NCBI GenBank assembly: GCA_023266475.1
Contig: JAHFQA010000007.1
Coordinates: 1 to 36,268 of the forward strand
DNA: 36,268 nt
From: Candidatus Woesearchaeota archaeon
Lineage (GTDB): Archaea; Nanobdellota; Nanobdellia; Woesearchaeales; GW2011-AR4
Direction of reading: 5' to 3'
Position numbers and translations under genes: made by a program. The notes beneath the pieces are model-generated. The model made no database searches. It worked only from the letters and a program-made list of their open reading frames with translations, and had not been told where the DNA came from. This document shows, piece by piece, positions 17,209 through 26,594 of this stretch. How positions within the stretch are numbered: position 1 is the first letter of the stretch; each line of letters begins with the position of its first letter.

Positions 17209-17850
17209 TTACTCTGATTTCTTCTTCATCATGAAATAGCCAATAGCTGCCACAACAGCAATTATCAACACTACAATCCATGCTATTGCTGTTGTGCTTA
17301 ACCCCTTCTTAGCTTGAGGTTGTGGTGCTGGAGCAGGCGCAGGTGCTGGAGCAGGCGCAGGCCTAGGGCAATCTTGTACGCAATTATCTGAATTTTCTGT
17401 GCCTTCACATATGCCATCACCGCATCTAATTGCAGCTACAGTTAAGCCAGCAGGACTGCCTTCAGTGCCCTGACCACTAGGATCAAACCATACAATCTTA
17501 CCAAATGTATAAGAAGCCTCATTATTTGGAATATCAATCTTATATTCAACAGTTGCGCTGGCTGATGTTGGTGTAAATGACCATCCAAATCTGTTTTCTT
17601 TTTCCCTTACTGATATTGCGTCCTTAGATTCCTGCGCTCCTGTAACTATCCATTCTTTAATTTTTAATCCGGCAGGAATTACATCTTCTAATGTAAACAA
17701 TTTACCTGCTGTTGTACCGCCTATAGACAACGTAACTGTCAAAGTCTGGCCAGGCTGTATTCTTGAGGGCATATTTCTGCTAACGCTTCCTGCAAAAGCC
17801 GAAGTAGCCATTAAAATCAAAACCACAAATAATACTATTAGTTTTTTCAT
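17209..17850 (-). CDS. secreted, C-terminally membrane-anchored surface protein
   Basis: Signal peptide MKKLIVLFVVLILMATSAFA, CGDGICEGTENSDNCVQDC motif, PAPAPAPAPAPAPQP linker, C-terminal TM + KKK. Confidence 0.75.
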   Translation of the reverse strand: MKKLIVLFVVLILMATSAFAGSVSRNMPSRIQPGQTLTVTLSIGGTTAGKLFTLEDVIPAGLKIKEWIVTGAQESKDAISVREKENRFGWSFTPTSASATVEYKIDIPNNEASYTFGKIVWFDPSGQGTEGSPAGLTVAAIRCGDGICEGTENSDNCVQDCPRPAPAPAPAPAPAPQPQAKKGLSTTAIAWIVVLIIAVVAAIGYFMMKKKSE

Positions 17851-17852
17851 GT

Positions 17853-20800
17853 TTAACCACCGTAAAAAGTTCTAATGGCATCTATTATATCAAATGCTGT
17901 TTTAGTAGATGTTCCAGCGTAAAAGTCTCTTATCATGTCTATTATTGCAAATGCACTTGTTCCTGCCACTTTATTGCCAATTGCGAAATAGCTCAATCCT
18001 GGTGTTGTTGCTTCATAATATGCATTATTGCCATCGCTGCTTACCATTTTAGTCTCTAATTGATTCCATTTATCTCCACTGTATCTCCACAACGCCACAT
18101 TGGAATCAGCAACACCATTAGTTGAAAGCCATGACTTTGGAACTTTGAATTTAATTGCAATCTTTGAAGCATCTGCATCAGCTAAATTGCTCTTTGTTAT
18201 CTGCAAGTATTGATAAACTTTGGCTGAGGCTGAGGCTGACAATGGATTTGATTTTAGGCTGTCAACATTTAGTGAAGGGCTTGTAACAGTATTCTTGACG
18301 TCTATGGCTACATTAGTAACTGCGATGTCAGCGTTATTTATAGTTAAAGTGCCTGTTGAGCCTGCTGCCAAAGTATCCCATACTCTTCCTGCTGTTGCCT
18401 GAACATTTGCTGTTGTCGTAGTTGTTGTTGTTGCACTGCCACCACTGCTGCTACTTGAGGAAGTTGTAGTTGTGCTACTGGCTGCAGCGCTTGTTGCGAA
18501 GCTGAATACTGTTACGTTCATGTAGCAGTTTTCATTGAAGTCACAAACGGTTACATTAAAGTAATATGTCGTACCTGCTGTTAAACCTGTAAGGCTAACC
18601 ACCTGGGTAATATTAAAATCAGTCTCTGAAGCTGATGAAGTCAATGATGTGTTTGAAGTTCCGTAGCTGATTGTAGCATTAACTGACTCATTTGAGCCTG
18701 TAATTGTAACAGTTGCTGTTGTAGTGCTTACAGAGGATGTAACTTCCCCATTTTTTGGCGCTGTTTTATCAGAAACATTCAGCAGCAACACATATAAGTT
18801 TGCATTTCCATTAGCATCTGTAACTGTAAAGTTGATTGAGTAAGGATCGTTAGATGCAAGATTCTTAAACCTTTCAGTCTGTCCAATGCATACATTTCCA
18901 TTTTTGGTCATTGTTCTATTTACTCCTGACGAAGTAGAGCCATTTGTTATATATACGCATGATAGTGCATCTGAGGAAACTGTAATATTTGGAACAAACA
19001 TGCCAACTGTTTGATTATTTGTTCCAGGTGTGGTTGAATTTGCCGTTGGAATACTTGTATCATTAGTTACTAATACTATACTAAAGTGAGGGACAAAAAC
19101 AATAGTCCTTCCGTTTGAAGTGTAGTTCCAGCATGGAGTCGTGGTTGTTCTGGTAAATGCACTTGTGCACGCGCTTATATTTGTCCTTGTTGTCAAAGTA
19201 TTGATATCAGGCACCCACCAGAATTCCGGACCTGAACGAGTACCATTAGAATTGTTTAGTAAGAAAGTCACTGATCCATAATATGAATTATTATTGCCGA
19301 TAAACTCATTGATTGAAGTATTGAAGTACACTGATTTCAATATTGTGTTAGTCCAGTTATTATTAATTTGAGTTTTAAAAGTAACTGTTTTATCAGTTTC
19401 ATTGATATACGGAGTGAAGTTTATCTTATTCCAATTGGCAGCTGTACCATTAATGTCACTTAGGGTTATATTTATACTGTTATTCATATTATACAATATT
19501 TCAAATGTATTTCCATCAGTTTCATTTGTGCCATTGAATTGAACATAGCCATCGTTTGACCTGAAAACTTTGATGCTAACATTTGTCAAATTAGTCCCAA
19601 GCGCAATAGCCATGTATTGATTGATGCTGCTGTTGACATTTCCGAAATTAACAATTCCAGTTTGAGTAAAGGCTATTAAGCTACTATTTCTTGCATTGCC
19701 CAGGGTGTCATTTACAAATATTTTTACAGTATGTGTTCCAGGGGTGAAATTAACTGTCCTATTAATAAAAGTAATATTCTCTCCAGGATTATCTGATATC
19801 CATGAAAGGTTTGTTGATGCAAATCTTAAATCAAGAAGGGTAGGGCTTCCATCCAAGAAATAGCCAATGGAATCTATGATGCTTTCGCTGTCAAATACAG
19901 AAACATTAAGCACAGTAAAACCAGTAAACTGTGAGCCATCAGCTGGTGTATGTACCACAATAGATGGTGCGACATTATCAACTGTAAATGGAATCACTGT
20001 CGTGTTTGAATTACCTGCTGTATCTGTAACAGTAACAGTTAAGGTCCGGTTAGCCGAGGCTGTGTTGCAGTTGGATTCATTAAATGGGAATACTGTTGTT
20101 GAATTTGGAAATACAACTGTTCTGCTTGTATTACAGCTTGAAACATAAGTAAGATTGGCAACATTTATTGTTCCATCCACGCCGCCAAAAGTAAGCCCCA
20201 TTGAGGAGGTAATATTAGTGTAATTGATTGTTGCAATTCCTGTAATGGTGGAACTTGAAGTTGTAATGTTTACGAATATCAAGCCAGGCACGCTTCCACT
20301 CTGGATTGTAAATGTATTGAGCAGTTGCGCTGTATTATTGAAAGTATCTCTTGCAGTCACAACTATTACGTGTGTACCATTGGCTAATGGGCAGCCTAAT
20401 GTCGTTGCTATTGAAAATGAGCCATTTCTGTTTGCATTTGGATCAGAAGCAGTACCTGAAGATGGTACTCCAGCAAATTGCTTGAACTTGACACATAGAC
20501 CTGTAGATTCATTGGCAGCATCAGTTGTATCTATACTAATATTGATATGGGACAAGCCACTTCCTTCAATTATCGACCAGCTTGCCAAGAATGTTGTGGC
20601 AGATAAGTTTGAACCATTTATCGCAGCTGTTCCATTAATTGTTATCTCTGGCACTGTTGAATCATTTATCCTAATGGTCATATTTCTTGAATTTAGGTTT
20701 CTATTGCCTAATGTATCGTTAAGAACAAATCTAAATGATATATTCTGTCCTTCAAACATATTGTGTCCAGGAGGCACTGTAAATGTCATATTACTCCAGC

Positions 20801-22937
20801 CACCGGTTGCATTTGGTGTCACTTGAGTTGTATTTACGGTAAACCATTGTCCTGTAGAGAAGTTGAAAACCTGCAAATCAGCCATGAAAGGTACCGTTAA
20901 ATTATCACTCCAATTTGCAAATGCATAAAATGTTTTATTTTGCGCCCATGTTCCACCTCCTGCTGTCTGAGGATTTCCAGTTCCATTTAGGACACCAAGC
21001 TGAATAGAATTATTATCTCCAGTCACATTAACAGGAGAAGTTCCATTCGTGATGTTAAAGTAACCTTGAAGTGGAGGAACCATATCTATTGTAATATTAA
21101 AGGCGCTTCCAGTTACATTTAATGGATTGCTGTTATTGCTTGTATCACTAGCTGAAATATTTACTGTATAAGTTCCGTTTGAACTAAATGAGTATGTAAC
21201 ATTACATAATACGGAAGTTGTATTTTGCCTACTTACATTATCAGTTGTGTCACAAGTTAATCTTGTTGAACTGTCATTTGTATAATTGAAGTATGCTACA
21301 AGCGTGCCACCAAGCCAAATGCTTACATTTACTGTACCATTTGCAGTCAAGTTAATACCTGTTGAATTAATATCATTGACACTGAAATTTATGAGCAGGT
21401 TTGTTATAGGACTTGAACTGTTTCTGCTGCCAGTTGGGCTGCTTAAGGTTATATTTGGCTGGCCAAAGTCATTTGCACCTAAACCACCTGAAAAGTGGTC
21501 AACAAAGATATATGTATATCCAGTTGCTAATGCTGATTCTACTGCTGACCATCCCCAAGAGCCTCCTGTAAGCCAGCATGCACTATTAACTGGTATAACG
21601 CTTGTTGAATTGCCCAAGCTGAAAACTGTTGCATTACATTGATTGATTTTGAAACAGTTGGGATTGGAAGATGAAGTTCCATTACAGTACATATTCTTGC
21701 CGAATGTGCCTGGCATTTGAATTATACCAAATTCATAACGAACTGCACTTGGTATGAATTGTGCCACATCAACCCAAGTAAAGTTTGACTTATATCCTGA
21801 TCCTCCTGCAGCTGACCTAGATTCCGGCGTATTCGCGTCGTTTGAATAATTAGTCCTTGAGGCATTGCTGAACTGTCCCTCGTCAATTTTAGCGCCTACT
21901 ATATATACGGAATTGTTTCCGCTGAAGTTTAGAATGAATGAAAAGTTGCCTGCTATTGGGTTAAAAAATGTGCTTTCCGGTATGTCAGTGCCATTCCCAT
22001 ACCTGAAATCCATGCCAGGGAAACTAAATAATGTCCCGGAATTGCCTGGGCCGTCATTGAAAGTAATTGATGAGAATGCTTTTTCGATTTGAGTTACATT
22101 TCCCCCCATGATGACAATATCTCTCTGAGGGCTGCATGAAAGAGCACCCAACACATCACTGGCACAGAATATGACGCTATGAGCGCCAGGCCCAGTAAAA
22201 TTGCTGGCGAAATCTAAAATCGATGAAATATTAAAATAGTATACTTTTTTACCATTCACGAGAGTAGAATTCAACGTCATTGTCCTATTGACTGTCTCGT
22301 TTGTGTTGCCTGATGAGATTATAGAAGAAAAACTATTCATGGTAATATAAGTATAATTCGTGTTATTGTCAGTAATATTTACATAAATAGTGGCTCCGAC
22401 ATAAGATGTGATGTTTAAAAATCCACCATCTGTAAATACCCCTACTGGAGTTATTGTTTCAATTACCGGAGTCGAATTATCAACATAAAGAGTAAAGTTT
22501 GTGAAATTATATCCAGCTCCTACTCCTCCCTTATTTCCACAGCCGATGGCAAATGAAATATTACCATCCTTACCAACTGTATAATTTATATAGCTCAAGC
22601 CAGTAGTGCTGCCTGGTGCTGTGGCATTTGTTACATTTCCTGATGTTGATGAGTTTGTTGTTGCTTGCACCCAAGTGCCTGTTTCATTTGTCCACACTGA
22701 GCAGTTAGCACCAGCAACAGTCTCTGAATCGTCAGTCCAATTTGCATAAAAGCTAAAATTAAGCTTTCTGGAAGCATTCAATGAATAATTCGTCGGCGCA
22801 GCCAACCTGATTGAAACAGCATCAACAAAAAATGCGCCGAGGATGAAAATTAAGAATAATGAAAATAACAGCATTATGTTTAACTTTCCGTCTTTAGAAT
22901 TAAATAAATCGGCAAAACCCTCTTTTTCCATTATCAC
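17853..22937 (-). CDS. giant Ig-like-repeat surface glycoprotein with PGF-pre-PGF-like domain
   Basis: 1694 aa; N-terminal TM/signal, repeated NISASDTSNNS / VTVTDTAGNS-type segments, T/S/G linker, VWDTLAAGSTGTLTINNADIAVTNVAIDVKN...LSYFAIG, very many N-x-S/T sequons. Confidence 0.8.
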   Translation of the reverse strand: MIMEKEGFADLFNSKDGKLNIMLLFSLFLIFILGAFFVDAVSIRLAAPTNYSLNASRKLNFSFYANWTDDSETVAGANCSVWTNETGTWVQATTNSSTSGNVTNATAPGSTTGLSYINYTVGKDGNISFAIGCGNKGGVGAGYNFTNFTLYVDNSTPVIETITPVGVFTDGGFLNITSYVGATIYVNITDNNTNYTYITMNSFSSIISSGNTNETVNRTMTLNSTLVNGKKVYYFNISSILDFASNFTGPGAHSVIFCASDVLGALSCSPQRDIVIMGGNVTQIEKAFSSITFNDGPGNSGTLFSFPGMDFRYGNGTDIPESTFFNPIAGNFSFILNFSGNNSVYIVGAKIDEGQFSNASRTNYSNDANTPESRSAAGGSGYKSNFTWVDVAQFIPSAVRYEFGIIQMPGTFGKNMYCNGTSSSNPNCFKINQCNATVFSLGNSTSVIPVNSACWLTGGSWGWSAVESALATGYTYIFVDHFSGGLGANDFGQPNITLSSPTGSRNSSSPITNLLINFSVNDINSTGINLTANGTVNVSIWLGGTLVAYFNYTNDSSTRLTCDTTDNVSRQNTTSVLCNVTYSFSSNGTYTVNISASDTSNNSNPLNVTGSAFNITIDMVPPLQGYFNITNGTSPVNVTGDNNSIQLGVLNGTGNPQTAGGGTWAQNKTFYAFANWSDNLTVPFMADLQVFNFSTGQWFTVNTTQVTPNATGGWSNMTFTVPPGHNMFEGQNISFRFVLNDTLGNRNLNSRNMTIRINDSTVPEITINGTAAINGSNLSATTFLASWSIIEGSGLSHINISIDTTDAANESTGLCVKFKQFAGVPSSGTASDPNANRNGSFSIATTLGCPLANGTHVIVVTARDTFNNTAQLLNTFTIQSGSVPGLIFVNITTSSSTITGIATINYTNITSSMGLTFGGVDGTINVANLTYVSSCNTSRTVVFPNSTTVFPFNESNCNTASANRTLTVTVTDTAGNSNTTVIPFTVDNVAPSIVVHTPADGSQFTGFTVLNVSVFDSESIIDSIGYFLDGSPTLLDLRFASTNLSWISDNPGENITFINRTVNFTPGTHTVKIFVNDTLGNARNSSLIAFTQTGIVNFGNVNSSINQYMAIALGTNLTNVSIKVFRSNDGYVQFNGTNETDGNTFEILYNMNNSINITLSDINGTAANWNKINFTPYINETDKTVTFKTQINNNWTNTILKSVYFNTSINEFIGNNNSYYGSVTFLLNNSNGTRSGPEFWWVPDINTLTTRTNISACTSAFTRTTTTPCWNYTSNGRTIVFVPHFSIVLVTNDTSIPTANSTTPGTNNQTVGMFVPNITVSSDALSCVYITNGSTSSGVNRTMTKNGNVCIGQTERFKNLASNDPYSINFTVTDANGNANLYVLLLNVSDKTAPKNGEVTSSVSTTTATVTITGSNESVNATISYGTSNTSLTSSASETDFNITQVVSLTGLTAGTTYYFNVTVCDFNENCYMNVTVFSFATSAAASSTTTTSSSSSSGGSATTTTTTTANVQATAGRVWDTLAAGSTGTLTINNADIAVTNVAIDVKNTVTSPSLNVDSLKSNPLSASASAKVYQYLQITKSNLADADASKIAIKFKVPKSWLSTNGVADSNVALWRYSGDKWNQLETKMVSSDGNNAYYEATTPGLSYFAIGNKVAGTSAFAIIDMIRDFYAGTSTKTAFDIIDAIRTFYGG

Positions 22938-23157
22938 TCCTCTTTATTTATGGATATATGTGGCAAATTAAAGATTATTGATTGATAGCATATATTTAAA
23001 TCTTTTGATTTACAATATAATAAATTTACTTTCAAACAATTTAACAATTCCAAAAATTTAATTCCAAACCCACTTTCCAAAATCCAAAAATTATAAAATA
23101 TTTAAACTTTTCGTTATTTGTTAGGAAATAGATGAATTTTAGCCGATTTATGTCAAG

Positions 23158-23502
23158 ATGATGATAAAAAACATAACAAGAAACCTATTAATTTCGGATA
23201 ATGTAAAATTTTGCGGCGATATTTTCTCAAAAGTCACTGGCTTAATGTTATCAAGAAGAGGAAAATTATCTTTGATTCTTACGTTTAAGAGAGAAGAAAA
23301 AATTTCATTGCACATGTTTTTTGTTTTTTATCCGATTGATGTTTTATTCTTGGACAAAAAAAAGATTGTCGTTGATATAAAAGAAAATTTCAAGCCATTT
23401 TCCTTTTACACATCAAGAAAAAGGTCAAAATATGCTATCGAACTTCCTTTAGCAGCAATAAAAAATACAAATACAAGAATAGGCGATAAAATATCCTTCT
23501 AG
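23158..23502 (+). CDS. DUF192-family protein
   Basis: FSKVTGLMLSRRGKLSLILTF...HMFFVFYPIDVLFLDKKKIVVD...YAIELPLAAIKNTNTRIGDKI pattern. Confidence 0.75.
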   Translation: MMIKNITRNLLISDNVKFCGDIFSKVTGLMLSRRGKLSLILTFKREEKISLHMFFVFYPIDVLFLDKKKIVVDIKENFKPFSFYTSRKRSKYAIELPLAAIKNTNTRIGDKISF

Positions 23503-23861
23503 TAGCTTTTGCTATTGGCATTGAATTTGTTGAACAAAATTGCCATAAGACACGAGAATATATAAATTAAAATTGCATTAAGAATCAATGCCGCTGGATT
23601 AAGCAAAACATTCCCGTATTTTATGAAATATTCTCCGAGAAATAAATCCTTCATCATGCTTTGTATTTTATCAGTATCCCCAGTGATAAAGTATTGGAGT
23701 GGAAATCCATAAGCACTGTAATAAAACGCAAAATTAAATCCAGCAGCAGACACGCTTTCCTTTGCTAAATAGAGGTAGACTATTCCAACAGATATAAATA
23801 CAAAAATCTTGAAAAAAGTCGGCTTGAGAAAATTTTTTATGCCAATGAATATCGTGTCCAT
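23499..23861 (-). CDS. small membrane protein of unknown function
   Basis: 120 aa, hydrophobic segments near both termini; convergent with DUF192 gene. Confidence 0.55.
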   Translation of the reverse strand: MDTIFIGIKNFLKPTFFKIFVFISVGIVYLYLAKESVSAAGFNFAFYYSAYGFPLQYFITGDTDKIQSMMKDLFLGEYFIKYGNVLLNPAALILNAILIYIFSCLMAILFNKFNANSKSY

Positions 23862-23953
23862 GAAAATTAAGATTATATTGTTATATTTAAAATTATTGTA
23901 AATTCAAAAAAACAACAATCTTTAAATAACGAGAATAAAAACTATTCCTTATC

Positions 23954-24139
23954 GGGGACGTCGTATAATGGAGCAATCCGTACAGCCTGGTTATTATCAC
24001 CGGCTCCAGCATTGGAGCGATGAGTCTTAAAGACGATGAATTACTAAAGGTGATACCGGTGGATTTTGGTAAGAAATTACTAAAAGCCGAAATTAGGGTT
24101 CGAAACAGCTTGTAGCTGACGAAATTCCCTACGTCCCCA
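23954..24139 (+). tRNA. tRNA-Trp(CCA) with four BHB-type introns
   Basis: Acceptor GGGGACG/CGTCCCC, anticodon stem ACCGG/CCGGT, loop CTCCAGA, T arm TAGGG-TTCGAAT-CCCTA, A73. Introns 23969-23985 (15/16), 24010-24054 (37/38), 24063-24091 (45/46), 24105-24125 (59/60); spliced length 74 nt; T-run downstream. Confidence 0.92.
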
Positions 24140-24140
24140 C

Positions 24141-24146
24141 TTTTTT
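24141..24146 (+). terminator. oligo-T terminator after tRNA-Trp
   Basis: CTTTTTTG immediately 3' of the tRNA. Confidence 0.55.
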
Positions 24147-24185
24147 GTTATTATTTATTTTTTTATTTTAAGAAATTTATTAATT

Positions 24186-24330
24186 AAAAATTATTGTTGA
24201 AATTTTCGTTATTGGGTTGCCATTAATGTTCACGGCAAGAAGAACTTATAGAATAAGCTAAAGGATAACTTCAAAATAAAAATCCATTAACGATTAGCAT
24301 TGAATGCGTATCCAATATAATAAATCAAAA
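24186..24330. repeat. diverged intergenic repeat, copy A
   Basis: Shares CAAGAAGAACT and TATCCAATATAATAAA, similarly spaced, with 35483-35620. Confidence 0.45.
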
Positions 24331-24355
24331 AAACAAAGAGTTCTACAGAAACTTA

Positions 24356-26428
24356 TCAATAATAAGCTTCCCCTTCTGCTTGGTCTGGAATTTCTTCGCC
24401 AATTGGTTCGCTTTCACCTTTTCCACCTTGAATGTACCGCTTAATGCCAAAAAACAGCCCAACTGCTGCAAGGAAAACAGCAGCTCCTATTAAAATAACT
24501 TCCAGAATACTCTTGAGAGTTGCAGCCAATGTGCTTTTTCCAGAAGCGACTACATTTCCTTTCAATGGAATCTGCTTCAATACACTGTCATCTGACTTGA
24601 CTGTAACTATGAATATTTGATCACCTAAAGTTTTGGTTTTTGCAGAAGTATAAATGTTAAGTGTCACGGACTCTTTAGTCTTCAATACAAACGTGTTTGA
24701 TTCGCTTAATCTCAAATTTGCCCAGTTTCCGCCGTCAAGCAGCAATGTATAGCTGTTTGAATCAGGTCCTTCATTTTTTAAAGTAATCGGGTATATAACT
24801 TCCCTGTCATCAAACACATCCTGCTTTGCTATCGGAATACTAATTATAAGCTTGTCATTGACTAATTCTTGAGGCTGTTCGGCCTTGCCAACAATAAATA
24901 CAGGAATTTCCTTAGCTTCTGTCTCACCGCTAAACTGAGAGGTTATTTCTGACCTGACGGTGTAAGTTCCTGTTGCCGCACCGTCTAATACGTTTAGTAT
25001 AAACTCCTCGCTAACCTCAGGAAGCTGGCTGTTTTTTATTTGGTCAATAAACTTTGTAGACGAAACTCCAAGCTCTGGAATGCTGACTCTTGCAGTTATT
25101 CCATCAAGAGGAATAACTCCTGAATTCTTGAATCTTAATCTTGCAATTAGATTTTTTCCTGCCTCAACGCTGTTTTCCGGGCTCAATGAAATGCTGCTTA
25201 TCACAAACGGGAATTTATTCTGGCTTATTTTCAAGCCGTATGATTTTTCCTCGGAATTGCCGTCTGCGTCGACAATCCTTACTTTAAGCTTAAAGTTGTT
25301 CTGCTCAAACCTGCTTATCAGCGGCAGTTTAAGAACTTTTGAAAGATGTATGTCTCTATTAATGTCAAAGGTTGAAGTAGCATCAGATACCACATCGCCA
25401 TTTTCAAAAGCCAAAACTACATCGACATGAGCATCTTTGACATCTTCAAGCGAAGTCAAGCTTACCCTAACATCAAGTTCTTTTTCGTTTTCGCTTATAA
25501 TAACAAAATTATTTTCATTTTCTGCAAGAGTCTTCTTGTCTGCCTCAACGCTGTCAATTGAAATATCAAGAGTTCTGCCAAATCCGATTCCAGGCAAACT
25601 TCCTCTTTGCATTCTAAGGCCATAAACTTTCTGCACAGAATGCCCTTCTGCATCTATTATTTTAACTGTCAATTCAAAAGAATCGCTATGCTTCATATTA
25701 TCCAGCAGCTCAAGAGTTAATAACTTTGAGGAGCTTGAATCTTGAAGTAAATCAAAATTTGTAGAGGCATCTGCTACAACATTGCCGCTGTTTAGGTCTT
25801 TAATAACTGCGTCAACATGAGCATCCACCAAATCCTCTAGAGCTGTAAATTCAACTAAAACATCAAAATCATTGCTTTTATCAATAAAATTAGACCTTGA
25901 CTCAGCAACTACTTTGCCATTCGCTTTAACCCTGTCTATTGAAACATCAAGTAATCCTCTTGAAATGAATGCAGAGCGCTTTGTAGTAATGCCATAGCTC
26001 TTTTGCTCAGACCTTCCCTCTGCATCTATGATCTTAATTGTTAAATCAAAATCAGTTTCTCTCTTCAAGCTATCAATCAAAGCCAAAGTTAAAGTTGCTG
26101 AAGAGCTTTGATTTTTTGCTAAGTCAAAAATATTTGTGGAATCCGATACAACATCGCCACTTGACCTGCCCCTCAAAACAGCTTGTATATGTGCATTTTC
26201 CAATGTCTCAAGTGCAGTAAAATCCACTATTAAAGAGAATACATCAGCATCTGGCACAAGATTCGTGCTTGAATCTGCGAGCACTCTACCATTTGCCCTT
26301 ACCCTGTCTACTGACACATCAAATGAGCCTGAAGAGCCAAATGAGGAACTGCCTGCATTGGCATAGCTGCTAATCAAAACCCCAAAAATCATCAAAAATG
26401 ACATTAAAGCAATAATCTTTTTATTCAT
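24356..26428 (-). CDS. exported protein with three tandem ~120-130 aa domains and C-terminal TM anchor
   Basis: DVSVDRVRANGRVLAD.., DVSIDRVKANGKVVAE.., DISIDSVEADKKTLAE.. repeats; signal peptide; C-terminal ILIGAAVFLAAVGLFFGIKRYI. Confidence 0.75.
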   Translation of the reverse strand: MNKKIIALMSFLMIFGVLISSYANAGSSSFGSSGSFDVSVDRVRANGRVLADSSTNLVPDADVFSLIVDFTALETLENAHIQAVLRGRSSGDVVSDSTNIFDLAKNQSSSATLTLALIDSLKRETDFDLTIKIIDAEGRSEQKSYGITTKRSAFISRGLLDVSIDRVKANGKVVAESRSNFIDKSNDFDVLVEFTALEDLVDAHVDAVIKDLNSGNVVADASTNFDLLQDSSSSKLLTLELLDNMKHSDSFELTVKIIDAEGHSVQKVYGLRMQRGSLPGIGFGRTLDISIDSVEADKKTLAENENNFVIISENEKELDVRVSLTSLEDVKDAHVDVVLAFENGDVVSDATSTFDINRDIHLSKVLKLPLISRFEQNNFKLKVRIVDADGNSEEKSYGLKISQNKFPFVISSISLSPENSVEAGKNLIARLRFKNSGVIPLDGITARVSIPELGVSSTKFIDQIKNSQLPEVSEEFILNVLDGAATGTYTVRSEITSQFSGETEAKEIPVFIVGKAEQPQELVNDKLIISIPIAKQDVFDDREVIYPITLKNEGPDSNSYTLLLDGGNWANLRLSESNTFVLKTKESVTLNIYTSAKTKTLGDQIFIVTVKSDDSVLKQIPLKGNVVASGKSTLAATLKSILEVILIGAAVFLAAVGLFFGIKRYIQGGKGESEPIGEEIPDQAEGEAYY

Positions 26429-26594
26429 TTACCCCCAACTCCATAGTATTAATCATACTCTTAAAGCTGGGAATACGCAGCCATTTTTAAACTTTTCGTT
26501 ATTGGACAGTAGATACAAATCATGGTATACTATGAACTTGTACAGCAATATACTTTGCAGTATATATATAAATCGCGCAAAACTACCAAAACCC

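Noticed and set aside
17300-17365. GGTGCTGGAGCAGGCGCA repeats as a possible CRISPR-like or regulatory repeat
   Set aside because: Encodes the PAPAPAPAPAP linker of the 17209-17850 protein; no spacer structure. No CRISPR array was seen anywhere in the window.
18420-18480. Trinucleotide-like GTT/GTA run as a microsatellite of independent interest
   Set aside because: Explained by the TTTTTSSSSSSGGSATTTTTTT linker of the surface protein.
20224-20826. 200-aa + strand ORF antisense to the giant surface protein (also 21286-21642, 19867-20148)
   Set aside because: Shadow ORFs of a long T/N/S-rich coding region; hydrophobic low-complexity translations without start context or family resemblance.
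23963-23983. GTAT...GTAC in the unspliced tRNA looks like a D-stem with a 13-nt loop
   Set aside because: Loop too long, and it leaves AGCCTGGTTATTATC unexplained. It fits much better as the central 4-bp helix of a BHB motif at intron 1; after splicing the D loop becomes AACCTGGTTA.
23985-24004. GCCTGGTTATTATCACCGGC self-hairpin as the anticodon arm, and TATCACC/GGTGATA as an intron stem
   Set aside because: Would give a loop without T33 and no matching 3' strand. The alternative anticodon arm ACCGG-CTCCAGA-CCGGT satisfies all tRNA-Trp constraints.
24010-24054. Box C/D guide RNA inside the 37/38 tRNA-Trp intron (two GATGA strings)
   Set aside because: Euryarchaeal tRNA-Trp introns can carry C/D guides, but no CTGA D box was found and the intron is only 45 nt.
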